Assembly (NCBI RefSeq): GCF_003233845.1
Contig: NZ_QKRB01000046.1
Coordinates: 62,001 to 126,000 of the forward strand
Reading direction: 5' to 3'
DNA: 64,000 nucleotides
Source: Paenibacillus sambharensis
GTDB taxonomy: Bacteria; Bacillota; Bacilli; Paenibacillales; Paenibacillaceae
Shown here one piece after another: positions 18,104 to 26,623 of the stretch. Within the stretch, counting starts at the first letter, position 1; every line of letters starts with the position of its first letter. A model generated the notes under the pieces. The model saw nothing but the letters and a program-made list of their open reading frames with translations. It was not told the origin of the DNA and did no database searches. The translations under genes and the position numbers were made by a program.

Positions 18104-18430
18104 TTAATGGACATTTGCAATCACAAGCACTTTGCCCCGATCGAGCTCCTGCTCATAGCGTGCTGCTTCCTGTTCATCCAACCCTACCGCTTCCAGCTTG
18201 GCACGCAGCTCATCACCACGCGAGCGGAACAGATTGGCCATGGAATTAAATACGCCCTCTTCCGAGCGGTCAATCTCCTTCGTATTCGCTGCCTCATTAA
18301 GTGCTTCTGTACGGTCACCGTCATGAGCCAGTACATGAATATCGTCCTGCCCATACCCTCTAAGGTTAAGTTCCCGGACAGCATGCATGGCAGCCATTTG
18401 TGTATCCACAACTTGTACAGTCGGTTTCAT
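18104..18430 (-). CDS. YflT-like general stress protein
   Basis: Small cytoplasmic protein of 108 residues. The N-terminal part (TVQVVDTQMAAMHAVRELN, then GYGQDDIHVLAHD) matches the general-stress-protein-17M/YflT fold, in which a short beta-alpha unit is followed by an amphipathic region. The central VFNSMANLFRSRGDELRAKL and the GLDEQEAARYEQELDRGKVLVIAN end are typical. Molecular function is not known for the family. In B. subtilis relatives belong to the SigB regulon, which agrees with the promoter at 18493-18517. CAAGGAGGAAGCGAAC gives a good ribosome binding site. The gene is monocistronic. Confidence 0.88.
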   Translation of the reverse strand: MKPTVQVVDTQMAAMHAVRELNLRGYGQDDIHVLAHDGDRTEALNEAANTKEIDRSEEGVFNSMANLFRSRGDELRAKLEAVGLDEQEAARYEQELDRGKVLVIANVH

Positions 18431-18492
18431 GTTCGCTTCCTCCTTGTCCTCTTCGGTTTATGGGTTCTAATTACTGACGCTTAATAAAGATT

Positions 18493-18517
18493 TAACCCGT
18501 AATAACAGGCTTGAAAC
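18493..18517 (-). promoter_or_regulatory. SigB-like promoter of the stress-protein gene
   Basis: On the minus strand GTTTCA (18512-18517), a 13-bp spacer and GGGTTA (18493-18498) resemble the SigB consensus GTTTAA-N12-15-GGGTAT. The leader to the start codon is about 55 bases. The downstream gene is of a SigB-regulon family, which strengthens the call. Confidence 0.6.
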
Positions 18518-18533
18518 AACAATTTTCGTCTTT

Positions 18534-19112
18534 TTATTCACCGTATACCCAGAAGGCTTCGACTGATGTGATCTTTCCGTTTTCAGGGTCCTTGAAGACT
18601 TTGAGCGCCGTCGCTCCCTTGATATAGACATCGCCGTCTTCCGCTTCATAATCCGGTTCGCCCAGCGCTGCGCGGATAAGCTCCGCCTTGAGCGGGATCA
18701 CGTATTCACCAAGTGTGAGCAGCGGCTTGTCCTTCGATGGCTGCACGACAATATATTCCACCACACCGTCATAGAAGCCGACGGTGGCATGCTCATACTC
18801 ATATTCATATATACCAGGCAGCAGCTCGTCCTCCGATATCGAGTCCGGAGGTCCTGCATTCACCAGCGTTTCCTCTTCAGTCCAGCTCATATCAAAGCCG
18901 TTAACCTGATCAATATCTTCTCTTAGCTCTGCCGTATATCCGGCTTCAGGGTACTGCAGGTCTGCATGTTGAACAATATCCAGTTGTGGAGCTGAAGTCT
19001 CTGCTTCCGGTAAAATCTGTCCACTGTCAGAAGGCGCGAGGCCATTACCAACGGATGAGGTCGTATTAAACATCGCAAGCATGAGAACGACGGCTGTCAG
19101 CATTTTTTTCAT
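18534..19112 (-). CDS. Secreted protein of unknown function
   Basis: A protein of 192 residues beginning with a signal peptide (MKKMLTAVVLMLAMFNTTSS), so exported. The mature part is acidic, with a Glu/Asp-rich middle segment and a C-terminal region (LGEPDYEAEDGDVYIKGATALKVFKD and following) that looks like a small beta-rich domain. It resembles the DUF4309-type secreted proteins of Paenibacillus in general build, but I cannot assign it. There are no cysteines in the mature part. AAAGGGATGG precedes the ATG. It is transcribed away from the alpha-glycosidase gene, with about 160 bp between the two starts. Confidence 0.75.
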   Translation of the reverse strand: MKKMLTAVVLMLAMFNTTSSVGNGLAPSDSGQILPEAETSAPQLDIVQHADLQYPEAGYTAELREDIDQVNGFDMSWTEEETLVNAGPPDSISEDELLPGIYEYEYEHATVGFYDGVVEYIVVQPSKDKPLLTLGEYVIPLKAELIRAALGEPDYEAEDGDVYIKGATALKVFKDPENGKITSVEAFWVYGE

Positions 19113-19275
19113 GAGGCACCATCCCTTTCCGTCCGTTCGCTTTACTTTCGCTTTACCCGGTGGTCCCAGCCCTTAAACAAAACCTTATGCGCCCAAATAC
19201 CTGTGTCCACAGATTGATTTAGCAACCAATGGGTAATAAATCAGAAAACAGATACAGCGGAAGGAGCTGGAGCCG

Positions 19276-21030
19276 ATGCTGCTCGAATGTTTACACCACA
19301 GCCCAAGAAGTACATGGGCCTATGCATACGATTCAAGAACCATTCATCTGCGTCTGCGCACTAAGCGGGATGACGTCGAAACGGTATATGCGCTGGCGGG
19401 CGATAAATATGACTGGGACGCCCATTACAAGGAGCTGGAGATGGAGAAGATCGCTTCCGATCATTTCTTCGACTACTGGGAAATCGGCATCCGGCCAGAG
19501 CATAAGCGTTTCTCCTACGGGTTCCGCCTGCATGCCGGCGACGAAACCGTATGGATGGTGGAATCCGGGATCTATCACGAGCAGCCGATGCCTCCGGGCG
19601 GCTACTATGAGTTCCCTTATATTCATGAAGTCGATATATTCCAGGCACCAGAATGGGCCAAGGATGCCGTCTTCTATCAGATCATGCCAGACCGGTTCGC
19701 TAACGGCGATCCGTCCAATGATCCGGAGGGAACAGCCGAATGGGGCGGCCAGCCGCAGACAGAGGGCTTTTTTGGCGGGGATCTGAAGGGTGTGCTGGAG
19801 CACCTGGATTATCTGACGGAGCTAGGGATCAATGCCATCTATTTCACGCCTATCTTCAAATCACCGTCCAATCACAAGTACGATACGATCGACTATATGG
19901 AAATCGACCCGCAGTTCGGGACGAAGGAAGATCTTAAGAAGCTCGTGAAAGCCTGCCATGAGCGGGGCATCCGTGTGGTGCTGGACGCTGTATTCAACCA
20001 CTCCGGCGTACTGTTCGGCCCCTTCCAGGATGTCGTGAAGAACGGAGAGAATTCAAAGTACAAGGACTGGTTCCATATCCACAGCTTCCCTGTGGAGGTC
20101 AAGGAGAACAGAGCCAACTACGATACCTTCGGCTTCTTCGGCCACATGCCGAAATTTAATACGGCCAACCCTCAGGTCAAACAGTACCTGCTTAGAGTAG
20201 CTACCCACTGGCTGGAGGAATACGAGCTCGATGGCTGGCGGCTGGATGTCGCCAATGAGATTGACCACATGTTCTGGCGGGAGTTCCGCCAGGCAGTCAA
20301 GGCGATCAATCCGGAGGCTTACATTATCGGCGAGGTTTGGAGCGATTCCACGATGTGGCTGCTCGGTGACCAGTTCGATTCCGTAATGAACTACCCGTTC
20401 TCGGATAAGGCGCTCGCTTATTTTGAGTCCTGCTATATGGATGGCTATACGTTTGCCAACGAGATCAGCCGGCTGCTGATGCGCTATCCGCAGCAGACCA
20501 ATGAAGTGGTCTTCAACCTGCTGTGCAGCCATGACACACCAAGGGTGCTGACCAGGCTTGGAGGAGACAAGAGACGGCTTAAGCAAGCAGTCGTGTTCCT
20601 GCTGACGTATATCGGCACGCCGTGTATTTTCTACGGAGATGAGATTGGCCTGCAGGGCGAGGGTGACCCGGACTGCCGCAAGTGCATGGAGTGGGATCCG
20701 GAGCGCCAGGATACAGAGCTGCTGGATTTCTACAAAATGCTGATTGCCCTGCGCAAGAACAACCCTGTGCTCCGCCATGGCCGCTTCCGCTTCCTGATGG
20801 CCGAACCAGGCGACTGCCGCATCATCTACGAACGGCTGGATGAGGAGAAGCATTTCACGGTGTGGATCAACAATACGGAGGAGCAGTCCACGCTCAGCCA
20901 CCCCATGGTCACCAACGACTGGAAGGATGCGCTGACAGAAGAGGCCGTTGAAACGCAGGACGGCATCATGAACATCGAGCTTGAACCGCTCGGCTACCGG
21001 ATCCTGTACCGGAATATTGCGAAGAAGTAG
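19276..21030 (+). CDS. GH13 alpha-glycosidase, neopullulanase/cyclomaltodextrinase type
   Basis: Cytoplasmic enzyme of 584 residues hydrolysing cyclodextrins, pullulan or maltooligosaccharides. The N-terminal beta domain (about 1-120) is of the CBM34 type that marks subfamily GH13_20. The barrel carries QIMPDRFANGD, VVLDAVFNHSG, the nucleophile Asp324 in WRLDVANE, the acid/base Glu353 in IIGEVW and the stabiliser Asp420 in SHDTPR. MPKFNTANPQVKQYL is the fifth conserved region (MPKLN in relatives). No signal peptide is present, so the substrate must be imported. GGAAGGAGCTGG precedes ATG 19276. A strong terminator follows. The gene stands near the glycogen genes and may recycle maltodextrins. 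Confidence 0.93.
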   Translation: MLLECLHHSPRSTWAYAYDSRTIHLRLRTKRDDVETVYALAGDKYDWDAHYKELEMEKIASDHFFDYWEIGIRPEHKRFSYGFRLHAGDETVWMVESGIYHEQPMPPGGYYEFPYIHEVDIFQAPEWAKDAVFYQIMPDRFANGDPSNDPEGTAEWGGQPQTEGFFGGDLKGVLEHLDYLTELGINAIYFTPIFKSPSNHKYDTIDYMEIDPQFGTKEDLKKLVKACHERGIRVVLDAVFNHSGVLFGPFQDVVKNGENSKYKDWFHIHSFPVEVKENRANYDTFGFFGHMPKFNTANPQVKQYLLRVATHWLEEYELDGWRLDVANEIDHMFWREFRQAVKAINPEAYIIGEVWSDSTMWLLGDQFDSVMNYPFSDKALAYFESCYMDGYTFANEISRLLMRYPQQTNEVVFNLLCSHDTPRVLTRLGGDKRRLKQAVVFLLTYIGTPCIFYGDEIGLQGEGDPDCRKCMEWDPERQDTELLDFYKMLIALRKNNPVLRHGRFRFLMAEPGDCRIIYERLDEEKHFTVWINNTEEQSTLSHPMVTNDWKDALTEEAVETQDGIMNIELEPLGYRILYRNIAKK

Positions 21031-21060
21031 GGCGGTGTATTGTATTGAGCCGCACATGAC

Positions 21061-21098
21061 GCAGCACCCCCGAGGCTTCATGCCCACGGGGGTGCTGC
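21061..21098. terminator. Terminator between convergent glycosidase and lipoprotein genes
   Basis: A 12-bp stem, GCAGCACCCCCG / CGGGGGTGCTGC, with a 14-base loop lies 30 bp after the glycosidase stop and just before the stop of the minus-strand lipoprotein gene. Confidence 0.85.
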
Positions 21099-21114
21099 TG
21101 CGTTTGCGCTATGG

Positions 21115-21837
21115 TCACCATTCGGACAGCTCATCAATCGCATGCTGAATTTTTCGGTCCGCGTCTGTCTCCAGATTCTTATAGGCAAATAAGATTAGAA
21201 AAGAATCAATGTTGTAGTTCTTGTAAGCCACCATATCGGCAGTTGCTGTCTGATCAAGAAATTCTGACCATCCTTCCAGCTGCTCCTGCTCGGAAGAGAA
21301 TGCGAAGATATAGAGTTCGCCTTCGTCCGGTATCGTAAAAACTTCAGGTTCCACACCTTGCAGAGTCCGTTCGAACACACTTTTTGACCTGCTTGCCCTC
21401 TCGCTAAGTGTTATCCCCTGCCCCTCAATGGCTGCGATAATCTGATCCACGGATGTGACAGGGCTGCGGCTCAGGACCACCACCTCCTGTGCTGTAAGCA
21501 CAAGGGGTTTATCTGATTCGAATCCGCTGCGGATATTAACTGGTTTCGCGAGTGTAATGTTGACCATAGCGCCATCGGTAAGATCTTTTACTGCAAGCTT
21601 GTTCCCCGCTTCATCCGAGTAAGTGGTCACAGGCGTAAGTTGAACACTGCAGCCGTATCCAATAGCGTTGATATCACCCTTCTTGCCCTTGTTCACCTCA
21701 TCTGTGCAGTCCACCACAAGCTTATCAGTTGTGATTTCCTCTATCTGTCCCTGAAAGGACTTGGTCTTACTGCCGCAGCCTGCCAGCGTTAGAGCGAATA
21801 TCGCGCATACAGTACACATTAGTACGACTCGCCTCAT
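21115..21837 (-). CDS. Lipoprotein of unknown function
   Basis: Exported lipoprotein of 240 residues. The signal peptide MRRVVLMCTVCAIFALTLAGC ends with the lipobox LAGC, which sets the acylated cysteine at residue 21. A beta-rich stretch follows (FQGQIEEITTDKLVVDCTDEVN), with two further cysteines (CTDE and YGCSV) that may form a disulfide. The C-terminal half has mixed charge and contains LYIFAFSSEQEQLEGWSEFLDQ. No family was recognised. ATG 21837 follows GGGGGTGG; in-frame starts further upstream run into the repeat-rich region and are not used. A strong hairpin lies just past its stop. Confidence 0.75.
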   Translation of the reverse strand: MRRVVLMCTVCAIFALTLAGCGSKTKSFQGQIEEITTDKLVVDCTDEVNKGKKGDINAIGYGCSVQLTPVTTYSDEAGNKLAVKDLTDGAMVNITLAKPVNIRSGFESDKPLVLTAQEVVVLSRSPVTSVDQIIAAIEGQGITLSERASRSKSVFERTLQGVEPEVFTIPDEGELYIFAFSSEQEQLEGWSEFLDQTATADMVAYKNYNIDSFLILFAYKNLETDADRKIQHAIDELSEW

Positions 21838-22033
21838 CACCAACCACCCCCATACCCTTAAAGACGGCGCCCAAAATGATAAAGTTGCGCTGCCAGACAT
21901 GCTGCGCGCCACGGACTGTCAGGGCTGCTCGGACACGGCTGGTAGGCCCGTGGCTGAGCGCGGTTGGCAGTTAGCCTCAGCAGGCCGCTGGTCGCGGATG
22001 GTATGGCCACGGCTGGTCACGGCTGGGACGGCT

Positions 22034-22076
22034 GTTACTGACAGAATCCCGCTACGTTACTGACAGATCCCACTAC
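22034..22076. repeat. 21-22-bp tandem direct repeat
   Basis: Two adjacent copies of GTTACTGACAGA(A)TCCC(G/A)CTAC, at 22034-22055 and 22056-22076, differ by one indel and one base. They belong to the gene-free, GC-rich stretch 21838-23046. Confidence 0.75.
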
Positions 22077-22081
22077 TCGTG

Positions 22082-22440
22082 AGGTGAAGCTGCCCGGTAG
22101 GACAGCAGGAACTGTCAGGGTGCCACCAGCATCCCCGTACGGACCAAACTCTGACGAAAACGCGGCCCCCTCTCACCTCTCGCATGGACGAAGCTGCCCG
22201 ATAGGACAGTTGCTGCCAGGGACCATCAGCATCCCCTTACGGACCAAACTCTGATGAAAACGCGGCCCCCTCTCACTTCTCGCATGGACGAAGCTGCCCG
22301 ATAGGACAGTTGCTGCCAGGGACCATCAGCATCCCCTTACGGACCAAACTCTGATGAAAACGCGGCCCCCTCTCACCTCTCGCATGGACGAAGCTGCCCG
22401 ATAGGACAGTTGCTGCCAGGGACCATCAGCATCCCCTCAC
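22082..22440. repeat. 100-bp tandem repeat array
   Basis: Three almost identical units of exactly 100 bp at 22141-22240, 22241-22340 and 22341-22440, each starting GGACCAAACTCTGA and ending CATCAGCATCCCC-TAC or CATCAGCATCCCCTCAC. A degenerate last 59 bases of a unit lie upstream (22082-22140), and a fragment follows at 22441. The period is not a multiple of three and no reading frame persists. CATCAG near the end of a unit can pair with CTGATG at the start of the next, so a transcript would form a repeated hairpin. Confidence 0.9.
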
Positions 22441-22490
22441 GGACCAAATTCCTGCAAAAGTACATCTATTCAACGGTGTGCAGACCGACT

Positions 22491-22582
22491 TGACCAAATT
22501 CCTGCTAAAGTGCAGGTATTTTTCGGGAATACCCCCGAAAGATCACATGGTCACAGAAAAGCCTGCACTTTAGCAGGTTTTT
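22491..22582 (+). repeat. Nested inverted-repeat element, terminator-like
   Basis: The 16-base CCTGCTAAAGTGCAGG (22501-22516) recurs as its exact reverse complement at 22562-22577, followed by a T run. Inside lies a second hairpin, TTTCGGG / CCCGAAA (22521-22540), and outside TGACCA (22491) faces TGGTCA (22548). Each 16-mer is itself partly palindromic (CCTGC-GCAGG). Partial copies flank the element: CCTGCAAAAGT at 22452 and AAGCCTGCAGATTTGCAGG near 22611. It looks like a dispersed palindromic element or a structured RNA with terminator. Confidence 0.7.
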
Positions 22583-22659
22583 CGTAATCCAATGGCTCTA
22601 ATCACTAAAAAGCCTGCAGATTTGCAGGAATTGTGGCAAGAGATACAGGAAGAAGTTAA

Positions 22660-22935
22660 TGCGTTGACAAGTTGCTGCCGGGAGGTTGCCGACAGGCCTG
22701 CCGCTGCCATGCCGCCGCCGCTAGGCTTGCCGCTCAGGCGCTGCCGGGACGCCGCCACGGCTCACCCGGTTGCCGTCGGCTTGCCGGTGTCGGCTTGCCG
22801 GTGCCATGCCGCCGACAGGTTTGCCGCACTGGCGCTGCCGGGACGCCGCACGGCTCCCCAGATTGCCGCCGGCTAGCCGCACTGGCGCTGCCAGATTGCG
22901 CCAGCCGCCACGGCGCTGCCGAGCTATACTGCTGC
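22660..22935. repeat. GC-rich degenerate repeats with TTGCCG/CTGCCG motifs
   Basis: The stretch is built from variants of TTGCCG, GCTGCCGGGACGCCGC and CATGCCGCCG. One block beginning CATGCCGCCG near 22708 recurs about 96 bp later near 22804 with the same order of motifs. Open frames of up to 94 codons cross it on the plus strand, but they carry no recognisable domain and no ribosome binding site, so no gene is called. Confidence 0.6.
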
Positions 22936-22959
22936 CTGAATAAGCGCAGTCAGCGCAAG

Positions 22960-23002
22960 AAGGGCACGATCCAGCAGCACAATGCCGCTGAGTCGTGCCC
23001 TT
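22960..23002 (-). terminator. Terminator of the glgBA operon
   Basis: A 10-bp stem AAGGGCACGA / TCGTGCCCTT, followed by CTTCTT on the minus strand, lies about 45 bp after the glgA stop. Confidence 0.7.
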
Positions 23003-23008
23003 CCTTAT

Positions 23009-23086
23009 TAGTTCGGCAGAAGCTCCGTATTCAGGCTCCTCATCCACTAGTTCGGCAGAAGCTCAGTATCCAGGCTCTTCATCGCG
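23009..23086. repeat. 39-bp tandem duplication of the glgA 3' end
   Basis: The last 13 codons of glgA including its stop (copy from about 23047) are repeated directly downstream (copy from about 23008) with few changes; GTTCGGCAGAAGCTC occurs at 23011 and again at 23050. The downstream copy is in frame with glgA, so read-through of the TAG would add Trp and then MRSLNTELLPN. Confidence 0.85.
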
Positions 23087-24612
23087 ATGGCCGTTTCGGC
23101 CGGATCGTAGTTCTCAGGAACTGGCTCCTCTTCACCAGCAGCCGACTCACTGGCCTCGGATTCTGCGGCCCCCCTTTGGCTTCCGCCTGCAATTTCCTCG
23201 TACAGCTCCAGATACTTGCGCGCGGACTGGCTCCAGCTGTAGTCGCCTGCAAAGGCGTTCTTCACAACAGCCTTCCAGTTATCCGGCATATGGTAGAAGT
23301 GCAGCGCACGGCGGATCGTGTACACCATGTCATGCGTTGTGTACGGGCCGAAGGTGAAGCCGTTGCCTTCCCCGGTAAACTCGTTGTATGACTGGACGGT
23401 ATCCTTCAGGCCGCCCGTCTCCCGGACAATCGGCAGCGAGCCGTAGCGCATCGCCAGCAGCTGGCTGATTCCGCAGGGCTCAAACCGTGACGGCATCAGG
23501 AACATATCCGAGCCGGCATAGATTTGGTGGGCCAGATGCTCATCAAATTTCAGCTGTACGGCCAGCTTCTCCGGACGTTCCAGTGACTTGTGAAGCAGCA
23601 GCTGCTCATAGTGATAATCTCCCGCTCCGAGGATGACGATCTGGATATCGTCATGCTCCATCAGACCATCTATGGCATCTGCCACCAGGTCAAAGCCCTT
23701 CTGCACTGTGATCCGGCTGACCATGCCGATGACCGGCACCTCCGGTCTCTCAGGCAGGCCTACCATACGCTGGAGTGCAGTCTTATTCTCGCGCTTCTTC
23801 GCCAGATTAGTCCGGTATTTCATGTAAATACGCGGATCGGTTGCCGGGTTGAAGACCTTCTCATCAATGCCGTTCACAATGCCGCTGAGCTTGCTGCCGA
23901 GATAACGCAGTTCTCCGTCCAGCCCTTCTCCGTATTCCGGTGTCCGGATTTCCTCCGCATATGTGCCGCTAACGGTAGTCACACGATCCGCGAATACCAA
24001 ACCTGCCTTCAGGAAGTTCACATTGCCATGAAACTCTACCTTGCCATGAGAGAAATACTCATGATCCAGGCCAAGCAGGTCGCTCAGCACCTCATACGGG
24101 AACACGCCCTGGAACTGCAGGTTATGAATCGTGAATACGTTCCGGATCGCTGCATACCGCTCATCATGCCGGTAATGCTTGTCGAGCAGCGCTCCGACCA
24201 TGCCGGTATGCCAGTCATGCGTATGAATAACGTCCGGGATATAATCGACGTAACGAAGCATCTCCAGCACGGCCCGGCAGTAATACGAGAAGCGCTCCCC
24301 GTCATCTCCGTAGCCGTACACACCCTCCCGCTTAAAGTAATGCTCGTTGTCAATGAAGTACACGGTGATGCCTTCATGCGTCAGCTCCCATAAGCCGCAG
24401 TAGACCATACGCCAGCCGACAGGCACCTGAAACTCAGCGACGAGCTTCATCTTCTCCCGGTAGGTCTCGGATACCGCCTGATATTTGGGCAGGACAATCC
24501 GAACGTCCACACCCTCCTTGCGAAGCGCCTTGGGAAGCGCCCCAATCACATCGGCAAGCCCGCCTGTTTTGACGAACGGACTGCCTTCTGCAGCAGCGAA
24601 TAATACATTCAT
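23047..24612 (-). CDS. glgA: Glycogen synthase
   Basis: GT5 enzyme of 521 residues that extends alpha-1,4-glucan from ADP-glucose. The N-terminal ADP-glucose loop is shifted to VKTGGLADVIGALPKAL; THDWHTGMVGALL, the AGLVFADRVTTVS segment, the acceptor-side PRFEPCGISQLLAMRYG with its catalytic Glu, and GGLKDTV are all present. A Glu/Ala/Ser-rich tail of about 45 residues follows the normal core end at YLELYEEI, making it longer than most (about 480). ATG 24612 overlaps the glgB stop by four bases. Its last 13 codons are duplicated after the stop. Together with glgB and the divergent glgC it forms the glycogen pathway. Confidence 0.95.
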   Translation of the reverse strand: MNVLFAAAEGSPFVKTGGLADVIGALPKALRKEGVDVRIVLPKYQAVSETYREKMKLVAEFQVPVGWRMVYCGLWELTHEGITVYFIDNEHYFKREGVYGYGDDGERFSYYCRAVLEMLRYVDYIPDVIHTHDWHTGMVGALLDKHYRHDERYAAIRNVFTIHNLQFQGVFPYEVLSDLLGLDHEYFSHGKVEFHGNVNFLKAGLVFADRVTTVSGTYAEEIRTPEYGEGLDGELRYLGSKLSGIVNGIDEKVFNPATDPRIYMKYRTNLAKKRENKTALQRMVGLPERPEVPVIGMVSRITVQKGFDLVADAIDGLMEHDDIQIVILGAGDYHYEQLLLHKSLERPEKLAVQLKFDEHLAHQIYAGSDMFLMPSRFEPCGISQLLAMRYGSLPIVRETGGLKDTVQSYNEFTGEGNGFTFGPYTTHDMVYTIRRALHFYHMPDNWKAVVKNAFAGDYSWSQSARKYLELYEEIAGGSQRGAAESEASESAAGEEEPVPENYDPAETAIAMKSLDTELLPN

Positions 24613-26609
24613 CCGTTATTCAGTCCCTTCGATTTTCTCGTCTTGGTACCGGTCCTGCTGACAGCAGCCGTCTTCTTCCGGTCCGCGGCCGTCTCCTGAC
24701 GCCCTGCCTTCTTCAGCCAGATCACGCTCATCGGAGGCAGTGTAAGCTCTGTACTGTACGGCCTTCCATGCCACTCGGTCTTCTCGGCCTTGTGGAAGCC
24801 ATCTGTTACGGTACCTTCTCCTCCATATGTCACATCATCGCTGTTCAGAATCTCCATGTAGGTGCCGGGGCCTGGAAGACCGATCCGGTACTGCTTCCGT
24901 TCTACCGGTGAGAAGTTACAGACGATGATGACCCGCTCACCCTTCGCCCTGCCACAGCGCATATAGACAATGACATTCTGCTGGTTGTCGTGGTGATCAA
25001 TCCATTCATAGCCCTCCAGCTTGTGATCCAGCTGCCATAGCGCCTTCTCCTGAAGGTAGAGCTGATTAAGGTGCTTGGTATACTGCAGCATACTGGAATG
25101 CGTATCGTATTCATCCAGCAGGAACCAGTCCAGCTCCTGCTCATCCTTCCATTCGTCAAACTGGCCAAACTCCGAGCCCATGAACAGCAGCTTCTTGCCC
25201 GGGAAGCTCATCCAGTAGCCCAGGAAGGCTCGCAGGCCCGCAAACTTCATCTTGTAGTCACCCGGCATCTTGTTCAGGAGCGACTTCTTGCCATGCACCA
25301 CCTCGTCGTGGGAGAGAGGCAGCACGAAGTTCTCCGAGAACGCATAGCAGATCGGGAAGGTCAGCAGGTTATGGAGGTGCTGCCGGTCGATCGGATCTGT
25401 CTCGGCATATTTCAGCGTATCGTTCATCCAGCCCATGTTCCACTTGTAGTTAAAGCCCAGCCCGCCGTCCTCAATAGGTGCCGTTACAAGCGGCCATGCG
25501 CTTGATTCTTCCGCCATCATCAGAGTGTTGGGATAACGCAGGAACACGGTCTCATTAAGCTTGCGCAGCAGCGCGATGCCTTCTTCATTTTCCACACCGC
25601 CATGCACATTCGGCTTCCAGCTGCCCGGCGGCTTCTCGAAGTCATGCCGGATCATGCTCGTCACAGCGTCCACCCGAAGACCGTCAATATGATACACGTC
25701 CATCCAGAACAGCGCGTTCGAGATCAGGAAGGTCTGCACCTCAGGCTTGCCGTAGTCGAAGCCAAGCGTCCCCCAGCCGGGGCGGTCAGCCACCACCGGA
25801 TCGGCATGCTCGTACAGCGGCGAACCGTCGAACTGCCTCAGGCCATGCGCGTCACGGACAAAATGTCCCGGCACCCAGTCCATAATGACGCCTATCCCCC
25901 GGTTATGGCAGGTATTGATCAGATGCATCAGCTCATGCGGCTTGCCAAACCTGCTGGTCGCCGCAAAATAGCCCGTCGCCTGATATCCCCACGATTTGTC
26001 GTACGGATGCTCGGTCAGCGGCAGCAGCTCAATGTGGGTGTAGCCCAAATCTGCGACATAATCAACCAGCTCATCAGCCAATTCCGTGTATGTATAATAG
26101 CTGCCGTCCTCATGCTTCTTCCAGCTCGAGAGATTAACCTCATAGATCAGCAGCGGCCGATCGTAGGCCGGCTTCCGCTTCTTGATCCAGTCCCGGTCGG
26201 TCCACTTAAAGCCTTCCAGAGCCGTTACAATCGAAGCCGTGTCAGGCTTCACCTCACAGTGGAACGCGTAAGGGTCTGACTTTAGCAGCTTCTCACCCTG
26301 AGCTGTCAAAATTTCATATTTATATAGAGTTCCTTCCCCAAGCCCAGGGACAAATAATGTCCAAAGTCCAGAATCAGGCACTCTCTCCAACGGGCTGCTG
26401 GTTCCATCCCAGCCGTTATAATCCGATGCCAAGCCGACCTGCTGCGCGTTAGGCGCCCAGACGGTAAACCGTACACCTGCTTCTCCATCCTCGGTTACCG
26501 GGTGAGCCCCCATCTTCCGGTAGCTCTGGTGGTAGGTTCCTTCATGAAACAAGTAGACTTCTTCGGAGGTCAGTCCGCTGTTCTGCAATCCCTCACACAC
26601 CCTTTTCAC
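24609..26609 (-). CDS. glgB: 1,4-alpha-glucan branching enzyme
   Basis: GH13 branching enzyme of 666 residues, introducing alpha-1,6 branches into glycogen. An N-terminal CBM48 domain (VRFTVWAPNAQQVGLASDYNGWDG and following) precedes the barrel, which has DWVPGHFVRD, the nucleophile Asp in IDGLRVDAVTSM, the acid/base Glu in LMMAEESSAW and the third acid in LSHDEVVHGK. A lysine-rich tail ends the protein. The start is uncertain: GTG 26609 lies very close to the SigB-like promoter at 26624-26649 and has no ribosome binding site, while a second GTG lies at 26600. glgA follows with a four-base overlap. The glgC gene starts divergently about 180 bp away. Confidence 0.95.
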   Translation of the reverse strand: MKRVCEGLQNSGLTSEEVYLFHEGTYHQSYRKMGAHPVTEDGEAGVRFTVWAPNAQQVGLASDYNGWDGTSSPLERVPDSGLWTLFVPGLGEGTLYKYEILTAQGEKLLKSDPYAFHCEVKPDTASIVTALEGFKWTDRDWIKKRKPAYDRPLLIYEVNLSSWKKHEDGSYYTYTELADELVDYVADLGYTHIELLPLTEHPYDKSWGYQATGYFAATSRFGKPHELMHLINTCHNRGIGVIMDWVPGHFVRDAHGLRQFDGSPLYEHADPVVADRPGWGTLGFDYGKPEVQTFLISNALFWMDVYHIDGLRVDAVTSMIRHDFEKPPGSWKPNVHGGVENEEGIALLRKLNETVFLRYPNTLMMAEESSAWPLVTAPIEDGGLGFNYKWNMGWMNDTLKYAETDPIDRQHLHNLLTFPICYAFSENFVLPLSHDEVVHGKKSLLNKMPGDYKMKFAGLRAFLGYWMSFPGKKLLFMGSEFGQFDEWKDEQELDWFLLDEYDTHSSMLQYTKHLNQLYLQEKALWQLDHKLEGYEWIDHHDNQQNVIVYMRCGRAKGERVIIVCNFSPVERKQYRIGLPGPGTYMEILNSDDVTYGGEGTVTDGFHKAEKTEWHGRPYSTELTLPPMSVIWLKKAGRQETAADRKKTAAVSRTGTKTRKSKGLNNG

Positions 26610-26623
26610 TTTTTTTGAAAACT

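Noticed and set aside
22082-22440. The 100-bp repeats as a CRISPR array
   Set aside because: Whole units repeat without unique spacers, and no cas gene is near.
22592-22876. 94-codon plus-strand frame starting MALITKKPADLQ
   Set aside because: It lies on palindromic and GC-rich repeats, has no ribosome binding site and drifts into low-complexity sequence.
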